Of a stretch of 64,000 bases of DNA, positions 35,559 to 43,957 are shown piece after piece. The position numbers and the translations under genes are program-made. Below the pieces are notes generated by a model that was not told the origin of the DNA, did no database searches, and was given only the letters and a program-made list of their open reading frames with translations. Every line of letters begins with the position of its first letter. The first letter of the stretch is position 1. Source of the stretch: Phyllobacteriaceae bacterium. Lineage in GTDB: Bacteria > Pseudomonadota > Alphaproteobacteria > Rhizobiales > Rhizobiaceae. The stretch lies in contig JANSXT010000003.1 in the NCBI GenBank assembly GCA_024742765.1, positions 62,001-126,000 on the forward strand. The letters run 5' to 3'.

Positions 35559-35655
35559 CCTCGAAGATGGCGAGGTGGTGCCCCCACACGCCACCGATGC
35601 CGGTCTGCGACTGCTTACGGTGATTGCGTCAAAATGCGCACCGCGCAGCCACTAA
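35386..35655 (+). pseudogene. Truncated secreted cupin-like protein
   Basis: From ATG at 35386 the frame gives a Sec signal (MRIPMFAAAFALIPLTANA) and a short mature part, VLPSQTVWDAAQLTPLALTV and then LLDLEDGEVVPPHATDAGLR, that reads like the first strands of a cupin. It stops after 89 aa without the second cupin motif, so it is probably a 3'-truncated gene. It overlaps the tail of the DUF454 frame. Confidence 0.45.
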
Positions 35656-36337
35656 ACCTCCCATAGTCAACGAACGGCTTGCGTCAGGTCGCGTGGATAA
35701 TGCGCACAGCAACCCTTCTTGCTATGCACGTGGTCGCCTTGTTCGGCCTCGTCGCCACTTCCGTCTCGCTCGCGGCATGGCGTGGCGAACTCTGGCCATT
35801 TGATCTGGGTTTCTCGGAGCTGCCAATTGGTGAGCGACTGTTCGTTGCGTCAAAGTCGCCTTTAGCTTGGACCTATGTTTCACTGCTGACCTTCATCGGA
35901 AGGGAGATCAGCAGGGGCGGTCATATTACAATCTGGCGCCCCACACCGCGCTTGGACCAAAGTCAAACTCGTCGGGCAGAAACCGCCCCTTTAAGCTGCG
36001 TGAGGTGCGAGCGCGCATTCGCCCAGTCCATCACATCTTTTCGAAAACGGCAAAAGCGGTGCGTGTGTATCTGCGCCAAAGAACACCAATTGGTTGAAAT
36101 ATCACGCGCGGATTCATCGGGTGTAAATCCGGCCGGGGCACAATCTCAGGTTAAAAGCGGCTGCGTTCCCGGTATTGCCGGAAAAGCGGGCCGTCGACCG
36201 TTCGGCACGTCCGCCAATTTCAGCGAGACATTGCGCAGAGCCTTTTACCCCGAGGTAACCATGCTTCGGACGCGGATGGAACCGAATGAGCGGTGCCAAC
36301 GTGAAACGGTCAGAACGCGACCAGGGAGCATCCATTC
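35656..36337. other. Gene-poor stretch, possible decayed gene
   Basis: A plus-strand frame from 35700 begins MRTATLLAMHVVALFGLVAT (a hydrophobic helix), passes through the SELPIGERLFVA block shared with 16754-16790, and then becomes compositionally random. An overlapping frame has YYNLAPHTALG, reminiscent of a transposase C-terminal tail. I do not support any intact gene here. Confidence 0.4.
35813..35849 (+). repeat. 37-bp dispersed repeat, copy 2
   Basis: CTCGGAGCTGCCAATTGG at 35813 starts the second copy of the block at 16754-16790, with 35 of 37 identical bases and the same SELPIGERLFVA reading. Similarity stops abruptly on both sides. Confidence 0.75.
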
Positions 36338-36724
36338 GTGAGTGAAACGGCAGCCGCACTGCACTATCAAAACCGCAACTATGTCCGCAGGCACGAGCGC
36401 TTCACGGTCAAGACACAGGCGCGTGCCCTGTTCCCCCAAAAGTCGACACTGCGCGGGCTGGACGGCCCCGAGGTAACGGTGCTGGACATCTCCCAGGGCG
36501 GCATGGCGATCGAGGCCGCGCTCAGCGATACGATCCCCGAGTGGTTCTATGTCGAGTTTTCCCAGATCGGTGAGCGGTTGACCTGCTATGTCGTCGGCCG
36601 CTCACCGGGCCGGGTCCATGCCCAGTTTCCGCGCGACATCAGCGCCGAGACAGTGCGCAACATTGTCGATCATGCCCGAAACACGCATATGGATGCCGCG
36701 CTCGACTGGCTGGACAGTCACTGA
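36338..36724 (+). CDS. PilZ-domain protein
   Basis: This 128-aa single-domain protein has both c-di-GMP-binding motifs of PilZ: RRHERF (RxxxR) around residue 17 and DISQGGMAI (D/NxSxxG) around residue 50, followed by the expected beta-barrel strands (FYVEFSQIGERLTCYVVGR). It probably binds cyclic di-GMP. It faces a convergent EAL-domain response regulator, so synthesis or degradation and sensing of c-di-GMP are encoded side by side. Confidence 0.88.
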   Translation: MSETAAALHYQNRNYVRRHERFTVKTQARALFPQKSTLRGLDGPEVTVLDISQGGMAIEAALSDTIPEWFYVEFSQIGERLTCYVVGRSPGRVHAQFPRDISAETVRNIVDHARNTHMDAALDWLDSH

Positions 36725-36739
36725 CCAACCCGGCCTACC

Positions 36740-36756
36740 GCCGCTGCAAGAGCGGC
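36740..36756. terminator. Weak hairpin between convergent genes
   Basis: GCCGCT-GCAAG-AGCGGC is a 6-bp stem in the 63-bp space between the PilZ gene and the convergent REC-EAL gene. No T-run follows on either strand, so function as a terminator is uncertain. Confidence 0.3.
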
Positions 36757-36787
36757 CGGTCAAATAAGCCAATCGTACGAAAAAGCC

Positions 36788-38038
36788 TTATGATCGCGCG
36801 GCGTCCACGGAGTGTGCACGCGACGGCTGCTCGGTCAGCAGCGTTGTGAAGGCATCAGCCGGGACCGGCTTGCTGAAATAGTAGCCCTGTGCCCGGTGGC
36901 AGCCGATCGCCTGCAGGAAGAGTGCCGATTGGGCGGTTTCGATCCCTTCAGCACACACCGTCAGATCAAGCGCGCGAGCCAGCGGCACCAGCGCCTTGAC
37001 CACGGTTCGGGCATCCTCGTCCCGGTCGATGTCCACGATCAGCGAGCGGTCAAACTTCATTTCACTGAGCGGCAGGCGGTAGATTTCGACGAGAGAGGAA
37101 TAGCCCGCGCCGAAATCGTCCAGCGAAACGGCAATGCCCTTGAGCCGCAGCCGGGTCAGAATGTCCGTCGCAAGACCGATGTCTGCCATCGCGGCCTGCT
37201 CGGTGATCTCGACGATCAAGAGCGACGGCGAAACGCCGGCGACGGCCAGAAGATCGGCGATATGGTCGGGCAGCGACAGGTCGGTGAGCTGGTTGGGCGA
37301 CAGGTTCACGGAAACCGGGACAGCGATACCCGCATCCATCCATTGCCGCAGATGCGCGATCGTGCGCGTCAGGACAACTTCCGTCAAAGCGCCAATCAGG
37401 CCGTTCTCCTCGGCAAGCGGAATGAAGGCGCCCGGCGGCACCAGACCGCGCACAGGATGGTTCCAACGCACCAGCGCCTCGGCGCCGATGATCGGAAAAT
37501 CCATGCCCGCCAGAAGATTGACCTTGGGTTGGAAAAACGGTTCGAGCTGGCCTTCGGCAATCGCGTCGGCCAGTTCGGCGACGGCAATCGGCTCAAGCGG
37601 CGGCCTGGCCGGGCGGGATTTGGAAACCGGTTCTTCCTGAACGGTCTGGCTGCAGGCGTTGAACGCGTTTTCAAGCGCCACGATATCGATCGGCTTCTGC
37701 AACGGCGGGTGCATCTTCAGACCGAGGCTGCGGCCGAGCCGCTCCGACGTCGACAGCACGCGTTTGTCCCGCCCGCTTGCCAGAATAACGCCCGCGCGAC
37801 TTCCCAGGTCAGCCATCTCGCGCAGAAGTTCGACGCCATCGCCGTCCGGCATGGTCAGATCGAGCAGCACGAGGGTCGGCCGGAACTCGCTCAATGCAGC
37901 GCGGAACTGCGCCCTGTTTCCCGCCTCGGCGGCCTCATACCCGCACTCCTCGGCGACGTCGCGAAACAGATCGCGAATCTCGGCCTCGTCATCGACAATC
38001 AGAATACGGTCGTTCTTGGTCATCATCGTGTGCCTCAT
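36788..38038 (-). CDS. REC-EAL c-di-GMP phosphodiesterase response regulator
   Basis: This 416-aa protein has an N-terminal receiver domain (residues 10-125; acidic pocket VDDE, phosphoacceptor D60 in LVLLDLTMPDGDG, K115 in LQKPID) and a C-terminal EAL domain (~155-405). EAL residues needed for hydrolysis are visible: E187-A-L in GAEALVRWNHP, VSVNLSPNQL, EITEQ, DDFGAGYSS and KFDRSLI, so it is probably active against c-di-GMP. Its ATG overlaps the stop of the hybrid kinase by 4 bp, making the kinase its likely phosphodonor. Confidence 0.9.
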   Translation of the reverse strand: MRHTMMTKNDRILIVDDEAEIRDLFRDVAEECGYEAAEAGNRAQFRAALSEFRPTLVLLDLTMPDGDGVELLREMADLGSRAGVILASGRDKRVLSTSERLGRSLGLKMHPPLQKPIDIVALENAFNACSQTVQEEPVSKSRPARPPLEPIAVAELADAIAEGQLEPFFQPKVNLLAGMDFPIIGAEALVRWNHPVRGLVPPGAFIPLAEENGLIGALTEVVLTRTIAHLRQWMDAGIAVPVSVNLSPNQLTDLSLPDHIADLLAVAGVSPSLLIVEITEQAAMADIGLATDILTRLRLKGIAVSLDDFGAGYSSLVEIYRLPLSEMKFDRSLIVDIDRDEDARTVVKALVPLARALDLTVCAEGIETAQSALFLQAIGCHRAQGYYFSKPVPADAFTTLLTEQPSRAHSVDAARS

Positions 38039-41000
38039 GCAGCCGTTGGTGCCTTCTTGCCGGCGGCATCCAGCGCCGCGCGGATCTTCCTGGCCAGTTC
38101 GGTTCGGTTGTAGGGTTTGGTGACAAGGTTGGTCGCCGCTTTCACGTCGCCATCACGCAGGACCGCTGCTTCCGCGTAACCGGTCGTGAACACGACGGGC
38201 AGATCGGGCCTGCGTTTGGCCACAGCGCTCGCAAGCTGCGTGCCGTTCATCCCGCCCGCCATGACGATGTCCGTGAACAGAAGATCGATATCCTGCTCGC
38301 GGTCGAGGAGCGCCAGCGCTTCACGGCCGCTGGGGGCTTGCCGAAGCGCATAGCCGAGGTCTTCGAGAAGCGCGACGGCAACGTCACGCACCTCGTCCTG
38401 GTCCTCGACCACCAAAATGGTCTCGGTGCCGGAAAGATCAGCGTCGGAAGGCTCGGCCGGTGCATGGCCGGGCGCGGGAACCGCATCGCTGTCGTCGGTG
38501 GGCAGATACATCCGCACTGTCGTGCCATGCCCGACTTCGCTGTAGATGCGCACATGGCCGCCTGACTGCTTGATGAAGCCATAGACCATGCTCAGACCCA
38601 GACCGCTGCCCTTGCCCACATCCTTGGTGGTGAAGAACGGCTCGAACACGCGGTCCAGCTTGTCGGCGTCGATGCCCGCTCCGGTGTCGCTGATGGCGAT
38701 CATGACGTAGTTTCCGGCTTCAATTCCTTCACGGTCCGCATAATCGGCATCGAGGCGGACATTGGTGCTCTCGATCGTCAGACGGCCGCCATCGGGCATG
38801 GCATCTCGGGCATTGACGGCCAGGTTCAGAAGCGCCGATTCAAACTGTGCCGGATCGGTGGTGACATTGGCGACACCCTCGCCCAGGCTGCATTGCAGCG
38901 CGACCGAGCCGCCAAGCGTGCGCTGGAGCATCGCGCTCATCGATTCGATTAACGGGTTGGGATCGACCGTCTTGGTTTCGAGCTGTTGCCGCCGTGAGAA
39001 AGCCAAAAGCCGGCGCGTCAGTTCGGCGCCCTTGTTGACCGCCGACAGGGCCGTGGCAATGCGCTTTGCGGCCTTTTCATCATCGCCGAGCCTACGTTCG
39101 ATGAGCTGGAGGTTGCCCATCACAACGCCAAGCAGATTGTTGAAATCGTGGGCAAGTCCGCCGGTGAGCTGGCCGACACTTTCCATCTTCTGTGCCTGGA
39201 CAAACTGGCGCTCGACCTGCTTGCGGTCGGTGATGTCGGTCATCACCGCAAGCGAATTGACGAACGCGCCGGTATCGTCCCGTTCCGCGATGGCCGAGAG
39301 AAGCACATCGATGATCGCGCCGGACTTTGTGATCATCTGATATTCGACGTCCTTGCACACGCCGGATTGCATGAAGTCAGCCAGAACCTGTTTGGACACG
39401 GCTTGGGATTCCGGTGTCAGGAAATCTGTCGACTTGCGCCCGATCACCTCGTCCCGCTCATAGCCCAGCTTCTCCAGCCAGAAGTCGCTGACGCTCAAAA
39501 GCCGGCCCGCGGCATCGATCGAATGCAGCATGACAGGCGTGTTGTTGTAGAGGGAGCGGTAGCGCTCCTCCTTGGCCTTCAGCGCCTCCTCGGCCTCCTT
39601 TTCCGACGTGATGTCGGAGGCGGCGACGAAGATCGAGCGCGCGCCCGTGTCCGGGTCGGTGTAGGGCACCTTGTCGGTCCGCACCCAACTCGGATCACCT
39701 TGGAGCGGCGTATATTTTTCGACGATGCCCAGTGTCGGCGTGTTGGACTCGATGACGGCGAGATCGTCATCGTGATATTTCTTCGCCATTTCGGGGAACA
39801 GATCGTAGGTGTCGGCACCCTCCGCCGCGGCCACGCTCAGTCCAAGGGAATCTGCCGCCGGTTTGTTGAGGCGCAATATCCGGTTCTTGTCGTCCTTGTA
39901 GAAGATGCGCACCGGAACATTGTTGAGGATGAGTTCCAGTTCACGCTGGTTCTGCCGCAAGGCGTCCTCGGCGCGTTGGCGGCCGGTCATGTCCATGGCA
40001 AGGCCGATGAACCCGTCATAATCGCCATCGGCCGTTTTAAGCGCCACATAGGCGCCTTCGATGGCGCGTTCCTGGCCGTCCGGATAGCGGACCTTGCGCT
40101 CGAAGCGCACCGAGCCTTCCCGCTGGACGCGGTCAATGAGTTCGGCGATCGGAGCAACGCTGTCAGCCCCGAACACCTCGCCGACGCCGGCACCGACGAT
40201 CTCGTCCTGGGAGCGGGCCAGCCACTGGGCGCCGGTCTTGTTGATGAAACGGTATTTGAGATCGGCATCCACCGATCCGATCAGGAACGGCACATTGTCG
40301 GTGATCAGGCGCAGGGAGGTCTCGGTTTCCCGCTTGTCGGAGATGTCCCGGCCCTCCGCGATCAGTTGGACAATCCGTCCGTCATCGTCGGAGACCGGCT
40401 TGAGCGAGAAGTCGATCGGTGTGCGCCGCCCCTCGGCGCCCTGCACGATCGCCTCGTAGCGCACGAACCGGCCGTTGCGCGCCTGCGTGATAGCACGCTT
40501 CAGGCGTTTCTTGGCTTCATCGCCGACCTGCCACCAATGGCATTCCCAAAACGGCAACCCGACCAGATCGGCCCGTGTCAGCCCGGTGAAGTCGATCGCG
40601 GTGTCGTTGGCTTCAAGCAGCGTTCCATCGAGATCGAGCAGACCGCAGAACTGGAATGTGTGGTTGAAGATGGCGCGGTACCGCTGTTCGGCCTCCTGCC
40701 AGCGCTCCTCGGCCAGACGTTGATTGGTGACATCATGCATCGATGCCACGGCGCCCATCTTGTTGCCCTTGGAATCGCGCATCGCCACCGCGTCGGCAAC
40801 CACGCGCCTTTTCGGTCCGTTCTTCGGCGCGATGACCATCTCCTGGCCGGTCACGGTCGTCCCGTTCAGCGCGCGGAACAGCGGCACGCGTTCCATGGCG
40901 AGCGGCGTGGTGCCATCGGCTTCATAAAGATCATAGTGTTCGGCCCACTGCTCGGGCGGGATTGGCCGGCTGTCCAGACCATGGAAGCGCCTGGTCGCCG

Positions 41001-42021
41001 CGTTGAAGAGTGACAAATGCCCGTCACCATCGCACGCAACGACGCCATCCTTGATGTTGTCGAGCACGGCCTGCAGGAAACGGCGATTGTGTTCGAGATC
41101 GCTTGCGGCCGCCTTCTCCTCATCGATGATCTCGACGAAGGCGATCACGCCTCCGATGTCGCCATCTCGCTGTATCCAGGGCCGGACCTGGTGCCGGATC
41201 CAGTGAAACCCGCCATCGGCCCTTGGCAACCGGTCTTCGGCAAGATCGAGAACGTCGCCTTCCAGGCAGGTTTCATAGGCCTGGCGCCAGTGTTCGGGCA
41301 GATGTTCGAGCAATTCGAAATGGTCGCAGCCGGCCAGGGCAGCCTCGCCCATGCGGAACGTGTCGCGCCAGCGCCGGCTGGCGCCCATATAGCGCATGCC
41401 ACGGTCGAGCATCGCCACCGATACCGGCGCATGCTCGAAGAAGAGCTTGAGCTGATGCTGGGCTATCGCCAGATCGTCCTCGGCCCGGATGCGCCCCTCC
41501 ATTTCTGTCAGGACGTTGCCGGTGGCAAAGCGCATTTCGATCTGGTCGGCGACGACGGCTGCCAGATCGGTCAAAAGCACCTTGTCCCGCGTGCTGAAGT
41601 CGTGACGCGGCTTGTCGTCGATCAGGCACAGCGTGCCCAGCTTGTGGCCATCGGGCGTGATCAGCGGCGCGCCGGCATAAAAACGGATCTTGAGCCCCTC
41701 GGTTACGAACGGATTGTTGGCAAAGCGTGCATCGTCACGTGCGTCGGGGACGTAAAGGACATCGTCGGACAGGATGGCATGGGCGCAAAACGCCACATCG
41801 CGCCCGCTGCCCGACGCATCAAGGCCGCACGATGCCTTGAACCATTGCCGGTCGGCATCGACCAGGGAGATCAGCGCGATCGGAACATCGAACTGGCGGG
41901 AGGCGAGTTCGACGATGCGCTTGAAGCTGGTCTCGTTGGGATCGGTGTCGACAATGGCGTAGCGGCGCAGGGCCGCTAGGCGTTGTTCTTCATCGGGCGG
42001 CAGGGGGGCTGATTGCGTCAA
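38035..42021 (-). CDS. Hybrid histidine kinase, GAF and multiple PAS domains
   Basis: This 1328-aa soluble kinase has no membrane helices. The start at 42021 is a TTG; no better upstream start is in frame. Residues ~25-160 are a GAF domain (FDVPIALISLVDADRQWFKA). About six PAS units follow between ~190 and ~930, several with PAC tails. The HisKA helix has H958 in LTGGLAHDFNNLLGVVMGN, the ATPase has the DTGAGI and GSGLGLSMVYGF motifs, and a C-terminal receiver (~1205-1320) has D1251 in LLFTDIVMAGGMNG. It is translationally coupled to the REC-EAL gene, so signal output likely affects c-di-GMP. Cytoplasmic cues such as redox or small ligands are expected. Confidence 0.9.
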   Translation of the reverse strand: MTQSAPLPPDEEQRLAALRRYAIVDTDPNETSFKRIVELASRQFDVPIALISLVDADRQWFKASCGLDASGSGRDVAFCAHAILSDDVLYVPDARDDARFANNPFVTEGLKIRFYAGAPLITPDGHKLGTLCLIDDKPRHDFSTRDKVLLTDLAAVVADQIEMRFATGNVLTEMEGRIRAEDDLAIAQHQLKLFFEHAPVSVAMLDRGMRYMGASRRWRDTFRMGEAALAGCDHFELLEHLPEHWRQAYETCLEGDVLDLAEDRLPRADGGFHWIRHQVRPWIQRDGDIGGVIAFVEIIDEEKAAASDLEHNRRFLQAVLDNIKDGVVACDGDGHLSLFNAATRRFHGLDSRPIPPEQWAEHYDLYEADGTTPLAMERVPLFRALNGTTVTGQEMVIAPKNGPKRRVVADAVAMRDSKGNKMGAVASMHDVTNQRLAEERWQEAEQRYRAIFNHTFQFCGLLDLDGTLLEANDTAIDFTGLTRADLVGLPFWECHWWQVGDEAKKRLKRAITQARNGRFVRYEAIVQGAEGRRTPIDFSLKPVSDDDGRIVQLIAEGRDISDKRETETSLRLITDNVPFLIGSVDADLKYRFINKTGAQWLARSQDEIVGAGVGEVFGADSVAPIAELIDRVQREGSVRFERKVRYPDGQERAIEGAYVALKTADGDYDGFIGLAMDMTGRQRAEDALRQNQRELELILNNVPVRIFYKDDKNRILRLNKPAADSLGLSVAAAEGADTYDLFPEMAKKYHDDDLAVIESNTPTLGIVEKYTPLQGDPSWVRTDKVPYTDPDTGARSIFVAASDITSEKEAEEALKAKEERYRSLYNNTPVMLHSIDAAGRLLSVSDFWLEKLGYERDEVIGRKSTDFLTPESQAVSKQVLADFMQSGVCKDVEYQMITKSGAIIDVLLSAIAERDDTGAFVNSLAVMTDITDRKQVERQFVQAQKMESVGQLTGGLAHDFNNLLGVVMGNLQLIERRLGDDEKAAKRIATALSAVNKGAELTRRLLAFSRRQQLETKTVDPNPLIESMSAMLQRTLGGSVALQCSLGEGVANVTTDPAQFESALLNLAVNARDAMPDGGRLTIESTNVRLDADYADREGIEAGNYVMIAISDTGAGIDADKLDRVFEPFFTTKDVGKGSGLGLSMVYGFIKQSGGHVRIYSEVGHGTTVRMYLPTDDSDAVPAPGHAPAEPSDADLSGTETILVVEDQDEVRDVAVALLEDLGYALRQAPSGREALALLDREQDIDLLFTDIVMAGGMNGTQLASAVAKRRPDLPVVFTTGYAEAAVLRDGDVKAATNLVTKPYNRTELARKIRAALDAAGKKAPTAA

Positions 42022-42222
42022 AACATATTCCGAACTGCATGAAATGACCCCCTGCGCTGCACCTTATGGTTGAGGAATTGAGATTTTCTAAACAAGCGAA
42101 CCTTACCGGGCGAAAAACCCACTGGTGTCGGTCAAAGCATCAAAAGGCGTGTAACCTCACGTGCTAACGCCCGCTTTGGGAATTTTGGAGCCTAAACTCA
42201 ATTCCGTCGTTCAAGGCGCCGA
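42022..42222. other. Upstream region of the hybrid kinase
   Basis: This holds the presumed promoter region of the kinase operon and the edge of the relaxase remnant. No coding feature was recognised. Confidence 0.4.
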
Positions 42223-42603
42223 CTAACGCGAAACTCCCCTTCCCGTTTCGAATTCGAATCCCCTGCCCTTGCTGAACCGCATCGCCTGCCGCCAAGGCAC
42301 CAGCGTGAACTGCTTGCCCTTCCCAACGATCGCGAAAAGTCCCGACGCAATACGGATCGATCCCGCTGACCTCGCGCTCTTCCAATCGAAATCCGTCCCG
42401 TCCCGAAACGTCCGCCCGAGTTTCTTCGCGAGATGACTGCCGGCCAAGGCGACATCCCTCTTGGTCAGCGTGTCCGGCAATCGGCGCCTGGCTATCAACT
42501 GCCCTCCTCGTTCGGACGCGTAGCCGTTCTCGATGAGACAGCGTTGCCGCTGCCGCAACACGCGTTGCACTTCGGCGCCGAACCCTTGGTCTGATAGCTT
42601 CAT
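42223..42603 (-). pseudogene. Conjugative relaxase (DUF3363) C-terminal remnant
   Basis: The 126-aa minus-strand frame reads SDQGFGAEVQRVLRQRQRCL, ENGYASERGG, TLTKRDVALAGSHLAKKLG, GSIRIASGLFAIVGKGKQFT and LVPWRQAMRFSKGRG. That order matches the DUF3363 region of VirD2/TraI-type relaxases (AEVQRAL, LRRREV, LASGRFA.I, LVPWRPVLER.LG). The relaxase catalytic N terminus is absent. It marks an old mobilisable plasmid or ICE insertion. Bases 42604-42949 beyond it hold nothing I recognise. Confidence 0.65.
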
Positions 42604-42949
42604 CGGCTGCCGCGCCAGCAGTTACCGATCCAACCAAGTGGCTCCAACGGTCGTTGGCAGTTGCTCAACTTGCGTTTCAGTTCGATGGCCGAGAATTGGA
42701 TTCACCGTGGCGACATGGCGCCAAAACGCAAGAGGTCAGCCGAAATGCCGAACTCCAATGTCGTTCAGTATCGCTCTGATCCCCTGAAGCTGGACCGTTT
42801 TTTGATTGGGGTTTTCCGCTGTAATCTCCCGGCTGGATGAAAGACGGGGCTTCAGGCCAGATCTTCAGGTTGTGCGTACTTGCCATCCCGTAGGTCAGAC
42901 GCAGCAGCGGAGCGCGGCGCTGGTCGAGGATTCGGCTCGGCGCATCCAG

Positions 42950-43957
42950 CTATGCACCTTGCGGGTCTATGACAAACTTGACACCGTCGCCGGCAAAGGA
43001 GCGCTCGAAGCCCGTTTCCCACTGATCAAGCGACAGTCGATCCGTTACCAGGGCTTCGAGATCAATGGCATTGGAATTGATCAGTCGCATCGCGCGTTCC
43101 CAACTGCATGGGGTAGACGCGAAGCCGGATGTGATGGTCAGTTCCTTATAGCAGATCAGATCGGTCGGGAGTTCAGATGGCTTTCCCGACAACCCCATCT
43201 GAGCCACATGGCCCGCGCGCGCAACAAATCGCAGGGAATCGGCGTAGCCATGGGCATTACCTGAACATTCGACGACCACGTCAAATGAGGAATCGGTCAG
43301 ATTGTCTCCGACAACCGAGGTCTCAAAGCCCATTCCGGCGGCAAGCTCCAACCTCGAATTGTCACTGGGTGCCCCACGCACAGTCACGTCCGCGCCGTGC
43401 GTCCTTGCGACCTGTGCAGCGATCAGTCCGATGGCACCGGGTCCGACGACCAGCACCTTCTGGCCCGGTTCGACATATGAATGGGCTCCGAACATCGAGT
43501 TCGTTACACAGGCAACAGGTTCCGCAAGGCTCGCTGCCGCGTCGCTCATATTGTCGGGCGCGCGATGCAGATTGATCGCCGGCACCTCGACAAACGGCGC
43601 CATCGCGCCGTTGACATGGCTGCCGATGGACTTGCGCTCCAGACACAGGTTCGGTCGCCCGTTACGACAGTGTCTGCAGACACCGCAGGTCGAGAAAAAG
43701 GTTTCGGCGACAAACCGCTGGCCTTCAAGCGACGGGTCGACACCGTCTCCAACAATCGCAACCCGGCCGCAAACCTCGTGCCCCATCACGACCGGCGGCG
43801 TGACCTTGTACTCGTTCTTATAGATATGAAGATCAGTCCCGCATATGCCTGCGCCCAGAACCTCCAGAACGACGTGACCGGCCCGTGCGGTCGGCATCGG
43901 CCATTCCACCAGTCCGACATCTCCCGCTTGCCCGCTCCTTTTTGTTAGGCCGCGCAC
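42950..43957 (-). CDS. Zinc-dependent alcohol/polyol dehydrogenase (MDR)
   Basis: This 335-aa medium-chain dehydrogenase has catalytic-zinc motifs GAGICGTDLHIYKNEY and MGHEVCGRV, the structural-zinc cluster CGVCRHCRNGRPNLC, and the NAD-binding VLVVGPGAIGLIAAQVA. The closest general pattern is L-threonine/sorbitol/L-idonate dehydrogenase. It is the last gene of the nine-gene operon, overlapping the kinase/aldolase gene by 13 bp. It likely oxidises a secondary alcohol of the imported polyol or sugar acid. Confidence 0.88.
   Translation of the reverse strand: MRGLTKRSGQAGDVGLVEWPMPTARAGHVVLEVLGAGICGTDLHIYKNEYKVTPPVVMGHEVCGRVAIVGDGVDPSLEGQRFVAETFFSTCGVCRHCRNGRPNLCLERKSIGSHVNGAMAPFVEVPAINLHRAPDNMSDAAASLAEPVACVTNSMFGAHSYVEPGQKVLVVGPGAIGLIAAQVARTHGADVTVRGAPSDNSRLELAAGMGFETSVVGDNLTDSSFDVVVECSGNAHGYADSLRFVARAGHVAQMGLSGKPSELPTDLICYKELTITSGFASTPCSWERAMRLINSNAIDLEALVTDRLSLDQWETGFERSFAGDGVKFVIDPQGA

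Noticed and set aside
35867-36097. Possible transposase tail (YYNLAPHTALG)
   Set aside because: The match is limited to one short motif with no catalytic region nearby, too little to call.
36812-38113. 433-aa plus-strand open frame opposite the REC-EAL gene
   Set aside because: No family features; antisense shadow of a clear response regulator.
39148-41013. 621-aa plus-strand open frame opposite the hybrid kinase
   Set aside because: It is the mirror of a real high-GC gene; the minus strand carries unmistakable PAS, HisKA and ATPase motifs and the plus frame has none.
42164-42637. 157-aa minus-strand frame overlapping the relaxase remnant
   Set aside because: It is in another frame from the one that matches DUF3363, and has no features of its own.
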